DNA from: Thiodiazotropha sp040506775
Lineage (GTDB): Bacteria; Pseudomonadota; Gammaproteobacteria; Chromatiales; Chromatiaceae
Assembly: GCA_040506775.1 (NCBI GenBank)
Contig: JBEVWC010000012.1
Span: forward strand, 62,001-126,000
Length of the DNA stretch: 64,000 nt
Direction: 5' to 3'
Made by a program: the position numbers and the translations under genes. The notes beneath the pieces were generated by a model. The model saw nothing but the letters and a program-made list of their open reading frames with translations, was not told where the DNA came from and searched no databases. This document shows positions 1 through 8,612 of this stretch, piece after piece. The first letter of the stretch is position 1. Every line of letters starts with the position of its first letter.

Positions 1-2489
1 GTCTCGCTGGCGTTGGCCAGCAGCACCGGAACCTGTTTGGCGGGGGCGATGTTCATCTCACCCTTGATCTTGCGGATCCCCAGAATGAACTGCATCACCC
101 AGGTCATCTCCTGTTCCGCCGCTTCATCGATGAGTGACTCGCGCCGGGTCGGGAAGGGCCGGTTCATGATGGTGTCACCCTCAACACCCGCAAGCGGGGC
201 AACCCGTTGCCAGATCTCTTCGGTAATGAAGGGCATGATCGGATGGGTCATGCGCAGCAGGTTTTCCAATACCCGGACCAGGGTCCTGCGGGTGCCCCGT
301 TTGGCCGCTTCACTGGCGTTCGGGTCGTTGAGCACCGGTTTGCTCAGTTCCAGGTACCAGTCGCAGTACTCGTTCCAGGTGAACTCATAGATCGCCTGTG
401 CCGCATGGTCGAAGCGATAGCCCTCGATGGCGTCCGCCACGGCCTGTTTGGCCTTTTGCAGACGGGACAGGATCCAGCGGTCGGCCAGGGAGCGTTGCAG
501 TTCCGAGACCGGCTCCGAATGGCCGGTTTTTGCCGCGCCGACACCGCAGTCCTGGCCCTCCACGTTCATCATCACATAGCGGGAGGCGTTCCACAGCTTG
601 TTGCAGAAATTGCGGTAGCCCTCGATACGGCCCATATCGAACTTGATGTCCCGGCCGGTGGCCGCCAGCGCGGCAAAGGTGAAGCGCAGGGAGTCGGTGC
701 CGAAGCTGGGGATGCCGTCGGGAAACTCCTTGCGGGTCTGCTGCTCGATCTTTTTCGCCAGCTGCGGCTGCATCATGCCGCTGGTGCGTTTCTTCAGCAG
801 CGCCTCGAGTTCAATGCCATCGATCAGGTCGATGGGATCGAGTACGTTGCCCTTGGACTTGGACATCTTGTCGCCGTGGGAATCGCGCACCAGGCCATGC
901 ACATAAACCTCGTGAAACGGGACATCGTCCATGAACTTGAGGCCCATCATGATCATCCGCGCCACCCAGAAGAAGATGATGTCGAACCCGGTCACCAGCA
1001 CGCTGGTGGGATAGAAGTTGTTCAGCCGATCGGTCTGCTCGGGCCAGCCGAGGGTGGAGAAGGGCCACAGTGCGGAGCTGAACCAGGTGTCGAGCACGTC
1101 CTCGTCCTGGCGCAGGGGGTAGTCGTCGGACAGCTGATGGGTGCGCCGTACCTCGGCCTCGTCACGCCCGACATAGACGTTGCCCTCGTTGTCATACCAG
1201 GCGGGAATCCGGTGACCCCACCAGATCTGCCGACTGATGCACCAGTCCTGGATGTTGCGCATCCACTCGAAGTAGGTGTTCTTCCAGTTGTCCGGGACAA
1301 AGCGGATACGCCCATTCTCCACCGCCTCGATGGCCGGCTTGGCCAGTGGCGCGATCTTCACGTACCACTGGTCGGTGAGAAAGGGTTCAATGACCGCGCC
1401 GGAGCGGTCGCCCCGGGGCACCATCAGCTTGTGTTCGTCGACCTTCAGAAGCAGGCCCTGGGTCTCCAGATCCGCGACCACCCGCTTGCGGGCCTCGTAA
1501 CGGTCGAGTCCGATGTATTTTTCCGGGATCAGATGACCTTCTTCGTCCTCATTGTTGCGAATTGCGGCGTCGATGGTGAAGATGTTGATCAGTCCCCCAT
1601 GAGCCTGCTCGCTGATGCTGATCTCATCCCGGTGACGTTGCCACACGGCGTAGTCGTTGAAGTCGTGGGCCGGGGTGATCTTCACGCAGCCGGTACCGAA
1701 CTCGGGATCCACGTGTTCTTCATCGGCGATGATCGGGATGCGCCGTCCGGTCAGGGGCAGTTCCAGCAGTTCGCCGATCATGTGCTTATAGCGTTCGTCT
1801 GTGGGGTTCACCGCCACCGCGCAGTCGCCCAGCAGGGTCTCCGGGCGGGTGGTGGCCACCACCAGCTGACCCTGACCGTTGCTCAGGGGATAGCGGATGT
1901 GCCACATGAAGCCGTTCTCCTCCTCGGAGAGCACCTCCAGGTCGGACACGGCGGTATGCAGTTTCGGGTCCCAGTTGACCAGGCGTTTGCCGCGGTAGAT
2001 CAACCCCTCCTCGTAGAGACGGACGAAGACCTCTTTCACCGCCTCGGAAAGTCCCTCGTCCATGGTGAAGCGCTCATGCTGCCAGTCCAGGGAAGAGCCG
2101 AGACGGCGCAGCTGGCGGGTGATGTTGCCGCCGGATTCCTGCTTCCACTCCCAGATACGCTCGATGAACTTTTCCCGCCCCAGGTCGTGACGCTTGCGGT
2201 GTTCCGCCTCCAGTTGCCGCTCCACCACCATCTGGGTGGCGATGCCCGCATGGTCGGTGCCCGGTTGCCAGAGGGTGCGGTCGCCTTTCATCCGGTGGTA
2301 ACGGATCAGGGTGTCCATGATGGTGTTGTTGAACCCGTGTCCCATATGCAGGCTGCCGGTGACGTTGGGCGGTGGAATCATGATGCAGTAATTGGCATCC
2401 CCGCTCTGGCTGGGCGCGAAGTAGCCGCGCTCCTCCCAGGTTTGATACCAGCGCTGTTCTATGGCGTGCGGATTGTAGGTCTTTTCCAT
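1..2489 (-). CDS. valS: Valine--tRNA ligase (partial, C-terminal end off the left edge)
   Basis: Class I aminoacyl-tRNA synthetase that charges tRNA-Val in the cytoplasm. About 829 codons are visible, starting MEKTYNPHAIEQRW; the 3' end of the gene runs off the window. The HIGH-type signature appears as PPNVTGSLHMGHG near residue 45 (plus-strand region about 2340-2375). The KMSKS loop appears as DKMSKSKGNVLD (about 840-876). The large insert between them is the editing (CP1) region typical of ValS. No strong Shine-Dalgarno is visible before the ATG, but the N-terminus matches the family. The gene is divergent from ppdK across a 325-bp spacer. Long plus-strand frames across it are antisense shadows. 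Confidence 0.97.
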   Translation of the reverse strand, partial: MEKTYNPHAIEQRWYQTWEERGYFAPSQSGDANYCIMIPPPNVTGSLHMGHGFNNTIMDTLIRYHRMKGDRTLWQPGTDHAGIATQMVVERQLEAEHRKRHDLGREKFIERIWEWKQESGGNITRQLRRLGSSLDWQHERFTMDEGLSEAVKEVFVRLYEEGLIYRGKRLVNWDPKLHTAVSDLEVLSEEENGFMWHIRYPLSNGQGQLVVATTRPETLLGDCAVAVNPTDERYKHMIGELLELPLTGRRIPIIADEEHVDPEFGTGCVKITPAHDFNDYAVWQRHRDEISISEQAHGGLINIFTIDAAIRNNEDEEGHLIPEKYIGLDRYEARKRVVADLETQGLLLKVDEHKLMVPRGDRSGAVIEPFLTDQWYVKIAPLAKPAIEAVENGRIRFVPDNWKNTYFEWMRNIQDWCISRQIWWGHRIPAWYDNEGNVYVGRDEAEVRRTHQLSDDYPLRQDEDVLDTWFSSALWPFSTLGWPEQTDRLNNFYPTSVLVTGFDIIFFWVARMIMMGLKFMDDVPFHEVYVHGLVRDSHGDKMSKSKGNVLDPIDLIDGIELEALLKKRTSGMMQPQLAKKIEQQTRKEFPDGIPSFGTDSLRFTFAALAATGRDIKFDMGRIEGYRNFCNKLWNASRYVMMNVEGQDCGVGAAKTGHSEPVSELQRSLADRWILSRLQKAKQAVADAIEGYRFDHAAQAIYEFTWNEYCDWYLELSKPVLNDPNASEAAKRGTRRTLVRVLENLLRMTHPIMPFITEEIWQRVAPLAGVEGDTIMNRPFPTRRESLIDEAAEQEMTWVMQFILGIRKIKGEMNIAPAKQVPVLLANASE

Positions 2490-2814
2490 GGGTCTTGACG
2501 TAATGGCTCAGCAACAAAAAAGGAGTATTATAACCTGCTATCAATAAAAAAGTGTGTGAATCCCTAAGGTCCGTGCGACGGAGCGGGATTGTACAAAGAC
2601 AGGCCATCCCAAGGCGGAATCCGGTCTATTCTTAAACTTGCGAAACCTGCCAACAACAACCGTCTGAGATTCGCGCCGGATCTGTACCAGTGACAATTCC
2701 GGTTTCTCGGCTGTCCGTCTGTGGGTTTAAAAACACGGAGTGCACCCTACACGGTTCACAGCGTCCTGGTGTCTCCTGCCTATTCCGAAAGAAAAATACA
2801 CAAGAGGTCCTATC
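2490..2814. other. Divergent intergenic spacer between valS and ppdK
   Basis: A 325-bp non-coding stretch between the divergent valS and ppdK starts, so it must hold both promoters. An AT-rich segment (about 2515-2555) lies near valS. I cannot assign -35/-10 boxes with confidence. The frame open upstream of ppdK (from 2740) has no ribosome binding site and is not taken as coding. Confidence 0.5.
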
Positions 2815-5577
2815 ATGAGTCAGAATCGACGTGTCTTTGCGTTTCACGAAGGCGACGGCAAGAACAAGAAACTATTGGGGGGCAAAGGCGCCAACCTTTG
2901 TGAGATGACCCAGTTCGGTTTGAATGTTCCCCCGGGGTTCGTGATCAGCACTGAGGCGTGTCTCGACTATCTGGCCAGCGGTGACAAGAGCCTGCCGGGC
3001 GAGCTCATCGACGATGTGCGCCAACATATGGCCGAAGTCGAGAAACTGACCGGCAAGGGTTTCGGCGATGCGAAAAATCCCCTCCTGGTATCGGTGCGTT
3101 CCGGCTCGGCGATGTCGATGCCGGGCATGATGGATACCATCCTCAACCTGGGACTCAACGGCCAGACCCTTGAGGGCGTGATCGAACAGACCGGAGATCC
3201 CCGCTTCGGTTACGATGCCTACCGGCGCTTCATCCAGCTGTTCGGCAAGGTGGCCATGGGCGTACCCGACGAGGCCTTCGACGAGGAGTTCGAGGCGGTC
3301 AAGCAAAATGCCCGGGTGAGTGAGGATGTGGGCCTATCGGCAGGCGATCTCGAGGAGATTGCGCAGCGATTTCTCAAGGTCTTCGAGACCCACACGGGCC
3401 GGCCGTTTCCGGAAAATCCCTATGACCAGCTGGAGATTGCCATCAAGGCGGTGTTCGGTTCCTGGATGGGCAAGCGCGCGGTGGACTACCGGCGCCAGTT
3501 CAACATCACCCCCGAGATGGCCAACGGTACCGCAGTGAATGTCTGCACCATGGTGTTCGGCAACCGGGGCAACGACTCCGCCACCGGGGTGGCGTTTACC
3601 CGCAATCCCGGCACCGGGGAGAACAAGCTGTTCGGCGAGTACCTGGTGAATGCCCAGGGTGAGGACGTGGTGGCCGGTATCCGCACGCCCAAGCCGATTG
3701 CGCGGCTGGCCGATGAGATGCCCGATATCGCGGTGCAACTCGAGGAACTGCGCCAGAAACTGGAGACCCACTATAAGGAGATCCAGGATTTCGAATTCAC
3801 CATCGAGCGCGGAACCTTATATTGCCTGCAGACCCGCAATGGCAAGATGAATGCCACCGCCATGGTGAGAACCTCGGTGGAGATGGTGGAGGAGGGCCTG
3901 ATCAGCAGGGAACAGGCCCTGCTGCGTATCGATCCCTCCCACCTGGAGCAGATGCTCTATCCCCGCCTGGACAGCAATTTCAAGGGTGAAGCGGTTGCCC
4001 AGGGTCTTCCCGCGTCTCCCGGTGCAGCCAGCGGCCGGGCCGTGTTCGACGCCGACCGGGCCGAACTCATGGGTAAGGAGCAGGGCCTCAAGGTGATCCT
4101 GGTGCGCGAAGAGACCAAGCCCGAGGATATCCATGGATTCTTCGCCGCCCAGGGCATCCTCACCAGCCGTGGCGGCAAGACCTCCCATGCCGCGGTGGTG
4201 GCGAGAGGTATGGGCAAACCCTGTGTCGCCGGCGCCGAGGGCATCAGCGTGGACGTGCAGCGCCGCGAAGCGCTGGCCCGGGGCACCCTGATCCGTGAAG
4301 GTGACATGATCACCATCGACGGCAGCAGCGGTAATGTCTACCTGGGTGAGATCCCCATGGTGGAACCCGACTTCACCGAAGAACTCAACCGGTTGCTGCG
4401 CTGGGCCGATGAGGCTGCCTACCTGCGGGTGATGGCCAATGCGGATACCGCCACGGACGCCAGCCGGGCCATCAAGTACGGCGCCATGGGCATAGGTCTG
4501 TGCCGCACCGAACGCATGTTCAATGCGGTGGATCGACTGCCGGTGGTGATCGAGATGATTGTCGCCGAGACCCCGGCCCAACGTCAGGCGGCACTGGACA
4601 AGCTGCTGCCCATGCAGCGGGGTGACTTCAAGGCAATCCTTGAGGTGATGGCGCCCCGGCCGGTCACCATCCGGCTGCTGGATCCGCCGATTCACGAGTT
4701 TCTGCCCACCGAGCAGCAACTGCTCTCTGATCTGGAAGAACTGCGGCACCTGCGAAATTCCGTGCGTGGCATGAACGTACTGGCCGGCAGCCTGATGCTG
4801 CTGGAGGAGCCGAGCCGGGCCAAGACCGAGGCTGACGACCTGCGTCACATCGTGGATGAGACTCTGGTGGAACAGGCGATCGAGAAGAAAGAGACCATGC
4901 TGCGCAAGGTGCGGGCACTGACCGAGACCAACCCGATGCTGGGTCATCGCGGTGTGCGTCTGGGTATCACCTTCCCTGAGATCTACGGCATGCAGATCCG
5001 CGCCATTCTTGAGGCCGCCGCCGAGTGTGCCGCCAAGGATCTGGAGGTGCATCCGCAGATCATGGTGCCCCAGGTGTGTACCGCCGAGGAGCTGAAGCTG
5101 GTCAAGGGCATGGTCGACGAAATCCGCCAGGATGTGGAACAGACGTCCGGGCACAAGCTGAATTTCCGTTTCGGCACCATGATCGAAGTGGTGCGCGCCT
5201 GCATGCGCGCCGAATCCCTGGCGGAGGAGGCCGAGTTCTTCTCCTTCGGCACCAACGACCTGACCCAGGCCACCTTCTCCTTCTCCCGCGAGGATGCGGA
5301 AAACAAGTTCCTGCCCATGTACAACCAGAACGGTATCCTCAAGGACAACCCCTTCGAGGTGTTGGATGAGAAGGGTGTGGGTAAGTTGATGGGCCTGGCG
5401 GTGGAGTGGGGACGCAGCATCAAGACGGATCTGAGTGTCGGTATCTGCGGCGAACATGGCGGTCACCCCAGTTCCATTGCCTTCTGTCACAAGGTCGGAC
5501 TCAACTACGTTTCCTGTTCGGCGCCCCGGGTGCCCGTGGCCCGTCTGGCCGCAGCCCACGCCAGCCTGAAGGCCTAG
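2815..5577 (+). CDS. ppdK: Pyruvate, phosphate dikinase
   Basis: PPDK interconverts pyruvate + ATP + Pi and phosphoenolpyruvate + AMP + PPi. The protein has 920 residues, close to the usual 870-930. The start MSQNRRVFAFHEGDGKN follows an AAGAGG site 9-10 bp upstream. Order: N-terminal ATP-grasp nucleotide-binding domain (GGKGANLCEM near residue 24; VRSGSAMSMPGMMDTILNLG), swivelling phosphohistidine domain with the catalytic His458 in GGKTSHAAVVARGMGKP, and the C-terminal PEP-utilising TIM barrel with GICGEHGGHPSS and the SFGTNDLTQ metal/PEP motif. It is monocistronic here. With no pps-like gene in view, it may serve gluconeogenic PEP supply or PPi-linked glycolysis. Confidence 0.97.
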   Translation: MSQNRRVFAFHEGDGKNKKLLGGKGANLCEMTQFGLNVPPGFVISTEACLDYLASGDKSLPGELIDDVRQHMAEVEKLTGKGFGDAKNPLLVSVRSGSAMSMPGMMDTILNLGLNGQTLEGVIEQTGDPRFGYDAYRRFIQLFGKVAMGVPDEAFDEEFEAVKQNARVSEDVGLSAGDLEEIAQRFLKVFETHTGRPFPENPYDQLEIAIKAVFGSWMGKRAVDYRRQFNITPEMANGTAVNVCTMVFGNRGNDSATGVAFTRNPGTGENKLFGEYLVNAQGEDVVAGIRTPKPIARLADEMPDIAVQLEELRQKLETHYKEIQDFEFTIERGTLYCLQTRNGKMNATAMVRTSVEMVEEGLISREQALLRIDPSHLEQMLYPRLDSNFKGEAVAQGLPASPGAASGRAVFDADRAELMGKEQGLKVILVREETKPEDIHGFFAAQGILTSRGGKTSHAAVVARGMGKPCVAGAEGISVDVQRREALARGTLIREGDMITIDGSSGNVYLGEIPMVEPDFTEELNRLLRWADEAAYLRVMANADTATDASRAIKYGAMGIGLCRTERMFNAVDRLPVVIEMIVAETPAQRQAALDKLLPMQRGDFKAILEVMAPRPVTIRLLDPPIHEFLPTEQQLLSDLEELRHLRNSVRGMNVLAGSLMLLEEPSRAKTEADDLRHIVDETLVEQAIEKKETMLRKVRALTETNPMLGHRGVRLGITFPEIYGMQIRAILEAAAECAAKDLEVHPQIMVPQVCTAEELKLVKGMVDEIRQDVEQTSGHKLNFRFGTMIEVVRACMRAESLAEEAEFFSFGTNDLTQATFSFSREDAENKFLPMYNQNGILKDNPFEVLDEKGVGKLMGLAVEWGRSIKTDLSVGICGEHGGHPSSIAFCHKVGLNYVSCSAPRVPVARLAAAHASLKA

Positions 5578-5598
5578 TCAACGCCCCTGCACATCCCC

Positions 5599-5629
5599 GT
5601 AGCCCGGGTGAAGCAACGCGTAACCCGGG
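5599..5629. repeat. CCCGGG palindromic intergenic repeat (REP-like), unit 1
   Basis: Unit runs from GTAGCCCGGGTGAAGC to AACCCGGG. Inverted GCCCGGGT / ACCCGGG arms enclose a short GC-rich loop. The same element recurs at 5693, 5884, 19017, 19152 and six times in 25432-25861. Confidence 0.8.
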
Positions 5630-5692
5630 AGGATGTGGCACTGACCTGATGCAGGCGCACGAAATCCCGTGGTCAGGAGGTTTCTGCGAGAC

Positions 5693-5974
5693 TCCCGGGT
5701 TCCGCTGCGCTGCACCCGGGCTACGTTGGTATTCCCTGTAGGTCTGATATGCGCCATCCCGGATGGGGCAACATAATGGGTTTNNNNNNNNNNNNNNNNN
5801 NNNNNNNNNNNNNNNNNNNNNNNNNNNNNNNNNNNNNNNNNNNNNNNNNNNNNNNNNNNNNNNNNNNNNNNNNNNNNNNNNNNTCCCGGGTTCCGCTGCG
5901 CTGCACCCGGGCTACGTTGGTATTCCCTGTAGGTCTGATATGCGCCATCCCGGATGGGGCAACATAATGGGTTT
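5693..5974. other. Assembly gap (100 N, 5784-5883) flanked by an identical 91-bp duplication
   Basis: Bases 5693-5783 and 5884-5974 are identical over 91 bp (start TCCCGGGTTCCGC, end ATAATGGGTTT). They border exactly 100 N. This is what results when two contigs that share their terminal k-mer are scaffolded instead of merged. The true sequence is probably one copy with no gap. The duplicated segment contains one CCCGGG repeat unit (5693-5726), which may be why assembly stopped here. Confidence 0.9.
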
Positions 5975-6031
5975 CATTCAACCGAGTTGGCGTTAGTATA
6001 GGACGAGTTGTAGTTACAGGAGGTGAGCACC

Positions 6032-6730
6032 ATGCGGTGGCTTTGCGTGATCCCGGCCGTTCTTATGCTGATTTCCCTATCAGTTCCTGCCGAACCGGTG
6101 ACCTGGCAGGGTACCCTGGAGGATGGCAGTCAGATCGTCATCGATTCCGATACCAACAAGGTTACCCGCAGTGCTGATGGCGTTACTTCCCCCCTCTGGG
6201 ACGGGGTACACACCCTCAGCAACGGGGCTGTGATCATCGTCCGTGACGGCATCGTGGTGAGGGATGCCGCGATCCTCGAGGCAGAGCGGGATCGTCAACA
6301 GGAGCAGCTCAGTGCCGCCTGCATGCAACTGGTCGCCAAAGTCTGTGGCGAACACAACGAATGTGACGCTCAACCTGCCTGTGATCCGGCCCGGCAACTC
6401 ATGGCGATGGAACGAAAGGAGATGCAACAGCGCCCCATGGGCAATCTGGAAACCTCATCCTTATGCCTGGAGGGTCTGCATAACGAGGACTTCTTCGGTG
6501 CCTGCCCGAAACGCAGTGGGGGCGAAAAAACCGCCTGTGAACGTCTGGTGCTGAAGGTTTGCGGTGCCGATGAGCAATGCACGGAACGGGAGGCCTGCGA
6601 TGCCGCCCGGCAGCTGGTGAAAATGGAGCAACAGGATCGTCTGAGGGTGCCCGGTGGGTTCACCTACGCCACCGCGCAATGCCGGGATCAATTGGGATCA
6701 GACTCCGACTATTTTCGCGCCTGCGAGTAA
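6032..6730 (+). CDS. Secreted protein with two tandem six-cysteine repeats, function unknown
   Basis: A 232-residue protein with a clear Sec signal peptide (MRWLCVIPAVLMLISLSVPA, cleavage likely before EPVTW). The ATG at 6032 is preceded by AGGAGG with 8 bp spacing, better placed than the GTG at 6023. After a beta-rich segment (residues 25-80) and a charged helix (80-95) come two copies of a roughly 65-residue unit. Cysteines lie at 97, 105, 111, 117, 145, 158 and again at 169, 177, 183, 189, 217, 231, so the spacing is the same apart from one residue. Each unit carries a C-x4-ACDxARQL motif. Even cysteine number and export suggest disulfide-stabilised periplasmic or extracellular modules. 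I recognise no family. The gene stands alone. Confidence 0.85.
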   Translation: MRWLCVIPAVLMLISLSVPAEPVTWQGTLEDGSQIVIDSDTNKVTRSADGVTSPLWDGVHTLSNGAVIIVRDGIVVRDAAILEAERDRQQEQLSAACMQLVAKVCGEHNECDAQPACDPARQLMAMERKEMQQRPMGNLETSSLCLEGLHNEDFFGACPKRSGGEKTACERLVLKVCGADEQCTEREACDAARQLVKMEQQDRLRVPGGFTYATAQCRDQLGSDSDYFRACE

Positions 6731-6837
6731 ATCAAGACCTGTCGAATTTTTTAACACGGCTCATCCGGATCCCGTGACGTAGAAACAGAAGCCTGCGAAA
6801 ACTTTGTTGAATATTACCGAAGCTTGTGAAATTTCAG

Positions 6838-6863
6838 GTAAAAGTTGTGTCGAAAAGTTTTAC
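6838..6863. promoter_or_regulatory. Possible activator-binding inverted repeat upstream of the sigma-54 promoter
   Basis: GTAAAA (6838-6843) and TTTTAC (6858-6863) form an inverted repeat centred about 100 bp upstream of the predicted start site. That is the usual position for a bacterial enhancer-binding protein. The arms are only 6 bp, so this is weak evidence. Confidence 0.25.
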
Positions 6864-6926
6864 AGATAGATTGTTCAGGCAATTTCAGCGGAATCAAAAC
6901 CGACTGAAATCATAGGTTTGCCGGGC

Positions 6927-6943
6927 CTGGCACTGTTTATGCT
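6927..6943 (+). promoter_or_regulatory. Sigma-54 (RpoN) promoter
   Basis: CTGGCACTGTTTATGCT matches the -24/-12 consensus TGGCAC-N5-TTGC except for one base. The invariant GG (6929-6930) and GC (6941-6942) are separated by exactly 10 bp. Transcription would start near 6954, about 29 nt before the ATG of the micro-ORF at 6983. Confidence 0.7.
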
Positions 6944-6982
6944 CCTTTATATACAGGAAAGCTACAAAAAGAGGAGCGATCA

Positions 6983-7075
6983 ATGTCAGTCATGCGCACA
7001 CAACCTGTTGCCTGGCCGGAAGACCCGGCATGGCCCGACCCTCTGGGCAATGACCCCTACGATATCAGTTGCTGA
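6983..7075 (+). CDS. 30-residue micro-ORF under a sigma-54-type promoter
   Basis: ATG at 6983 is preceded by GAGGAG with 6 bp spacing, a strong ribosome binding site, and the frame ends at TGA 7073-7075. The peptide starts MSVMRTQPVAW, is rich in Trp, Pro and Asp (WPEDPAWPDPLGNDPYD) and ends in Cys. It has no signal sequence or transmembrane segment. No family is recognised. Support for translation is the strong SD plus the upstream promoter; against it, the length alone is not significant. It could be a leader peptide, a small regulatory protein, or the coding part of a dual-function RNA, since strong hairpins follow. Confidence 0.5.
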   Translation: MSVMRTQPVAWPEDPAWPDPLGNDPYDISC

Positions 7076-7109
7076 GTAGTGGATACCCGGTATCAATCGA
7101 ATCAACCAG

Positions 7110-7143
7110 GATTGGCGCATGAACTTGAGTTCATGCGCCAATC
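7110..7143 (+). terminator. Perfect 15-bp hairpin downstream of the micro-ORF
   Basis: GATTGGCGCATGAAC (7110-7124) pairs perfectly with GTTCATGCGCCAATC (7129-7143) around a TTGA tetraloop. There is no U-tract. A second small hairpin (CCGGCAT / ATGCCGG, about 7147-7163) follows. This may terminate or stabilise the sigma-54-driven transcript. Confidence 0.5.
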
Positions 7144-7207
7144 GTACCGGCATTTGATGCCGGATGCATCGGAGCGGTATCCGATCGGCTGATTCAAGGT
7201 TGCGAGC

Positions 7208-7235
7208 AAAAAAAAACCCGGCAGGGGTTGCCGGG
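7208..7235 (-). terminator. Rho-independent terminator (minus strand)
   Basis: On the minus strand CCCGGCAACCCCTGCCGGG is followed by nine T. It is the second of two terminators behind phaB and also shields it from the convergent micro-ORF transcript. Confidence 0.8.
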
Positions 7236-7277
7236 TCGAAGGTTTTCTCTCAAGGAGGAGAAGCAGAAACCTGAATA

Positions 7278-7311
7278 AACGCCCCGGGAAAGTCGAACTT
7301 CCCGGGGCGTT
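7278..7311 (-). terminator. Terminator hairpin directly after phaB
   Basis: AACGCCCCGGGAA and TTCCCGGGGCGTT form a 13-bp GC-rich stem with an 8-nt loop, 7 bp past the phaB stop codon. On the minus strand it is followed by TTTATT. Confidence 0.8.
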
Positions 7312-7317
7312 ACTGCA

Positions 7318-8067
7318 TCAATGGATGAACAATCCGCCGTTCACCGGCAGATTCGCGCCGGTGATGTAGGTGCTGGCGTCATCTGCCAGGAACGCCACCG
7401 CCTGGGCGATCTCTTCCGGTTCACCCATGCGCCGCATGGGGATGCCACCGACAATCGCTTCACGCACATCATCACGCATTGCCGCGGTCATGGCCGTTGC
7501 AATGTAACCGGGGGAAACGGTATTCACCGTCACGCCCTTGGCGGCGCCTTCGTAGGCCAGAGCCATGGTGAAGCCATGCATACCGGCCTTGGCGGCCGAG
7601 TAGTTGGCCTGACCGAACTGACCCCGCTGGCCGTTGACCGAGGAGATGTTGATGACCCGGCCGAAACCCCGGTCGACCATGCTGTTCCAAACCGGCTGAG
7701 TGACATAGAAGACGCTGCTCAGATTGGTGTCGATCACCGCATCCCACTGCTCCGCACTCATCTTTTTCATGGTGCTGTCGCGGGTGATGCCGGCACAGTT
7801 TACAAGGATGTCCACCGGGCCGAATTTCTCGACAATCTCGCCCATCAACTGGCTGCCGCCTTCCGCGGTGGAGACATCACCGGCGACCACTGCGACTTCT
7901 GCGCCCTGGGCCTTCAGGCTTTCCTGCCAGTCTGCCACTTTGTCCTGCTCCGCGGGATGACAGGTGGCGACGACCTTGGCGCCTTCCTGTGCCAGACGCA
8001 AACAGATTGCGGTACCGATACCACCCAGACCACCGGTGACGACTGCGAGCTTGTCATTACAACTCAT
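7318..8067 (-). CDS. phaB: Acetoacetyl-CoA reductase
   Basis: A 249-residue short-chain dehydrogenase/reductase that reduces acetoacetyl-CoA to (R)-3-hydroxybutyryl-CoA with NAD(P)H, the second step of PHB synthesis. The Rossmann motif is TGGLGGIG near residue 11. The catalytic set is Asn in NCAG, Ser in ISSVNGQ, and Tyr/Lys in YSAAKAG. SPGYIATAM and the C-terminal GANLPVNGGLFIH match PhaB/PhbB. It lies downstream of phasin, phaR and phaA on the same strand, but a hairpin at 8170-8198 precedes it, so it probably has its own promoter. Confidence 0.95.
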   Translation of the reverse strand: MSCNDKLAVVTGGLGGIGTAICLRLAQEGAKVVATCHPAEQDKVADWQESLKAQGAEVAVVAGDVSTAEGGSQLMGEIVEKFGPVDILVNCAGITRDSTMKKMSAEQWDAVIDTNLSSVFYVTQPVWNSMVDRGFGRVINISSVNGQRGQFGQANYSAAKAGMHGFTMALAYEGAAKGVTVNTVSPGYIATAMTAAMRDDVREAIVGGIPMRRMGEPEEIAQAVAFLADDASTYITGANLPVNGGLFIH

Positions 8068-8169
8068 GCGATTTACTTCCTCATGTTACCCCGGGTCAAC
8101 GGCCCGGTTGTTTGAAACTGAAAATCAGGGCGTGCCTTGCCAGGCTGTGACGCTTCCATGCGCTTGGAA

Positions 8170-8198
8170 AACATAAAACCGGCTCGCGCCGGTTTTAT
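8170..8198. terminator. Terminator hairpin between phasin and phaB
   Basis: CATAAAACCGG and CCGGTTTTATG enclose a CTCGCG loop. The stem is symmetric, with A/T tracts inside it, and lies about 20 bp past the phasin stop codon. It would end the phasin transcript. Confidence 0.65.
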
Positions 8199-8217
8199 GT
8201 TGTTCCGAATGAGCGGA

Positions 8218-8589
8218 TCAAGCGGCCTTTTCGGCAACTTTGTTGATCTTCTCGTTGATGGAGGCCATGTTGGTCTCATACCAGCCACGGTACTCTTCAC
8301 CGGTCTTCTGACCCTGCTCGATGACTTCGCGGGTCTTGGTCATCAGGTCTTCGCCCAGCTTGCGGCTGAGGTCCATCTGACCGCGCAGAGCGGTGTGATA
8401 GTCCTTGGACTCGGTCATCAGTTTGAACTGTTCCATACCGCTGTTCATCACGGTGTTCAGGGTGCTCAGCTGAGCGTCCATCACGTAGTTCCAGGTCTTC
8501 AGACCGATGTCGGTCAGCTGACGGAAACTGTCGTAACCGGAGGTGTTGAACTCGTTCATCATTTCGATACTTTCTTTAGCGTTTGCCAT
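8218..8589 (-). CDS. Phasin family protein
   Basis: A 123-residue, mostly helical protein starting MANAKESIEMMNEFN. The start is set by an AGGAG site 8 bp upstream; a longer frame exists but has no ribosome binding site. Phasins coat PHA granules and control their size and number. The sequence is amphipathic without a signal peptide or transmembrane segment, with the Phasin_2-like pattern of regularly spaced Met, Leu and aromatic residues. Its own terminator and the operator-like repeats just upstream (8613-8691) suggest it is a separate, highly expressed, PhaR-controlled unit, as known for phaP in other PHA producers. Confidence 0.85.
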   Translation of the reverse strand: MANAKESIEMMNEFNTSGYDSFRQLTDIGLKTWNYVMDAQLSTLNTVMNSGMEQFKLMTESKDYHTALRGQMDLSRKLGEDLMTKTREVIEQGQKTGEEYRGWYETNMASINEKINKVAEKAA

Positions 8590-8612
8590 GATAGGGCTCC
8601 TGTTTAGGGGGA

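Noticed and set aside
207..2498. 763-codon open frame on the plus strand
   Set aside because: It is antisense to valS and has a skewed composition with no recognisable domain; valS motifs are clear on the other strand.
5721..5996. Open frames running through the N run near 5.8 kb
   Set aside because: They consist mostly of unknown residues across the assembly gap and duplicated repeat DNA.
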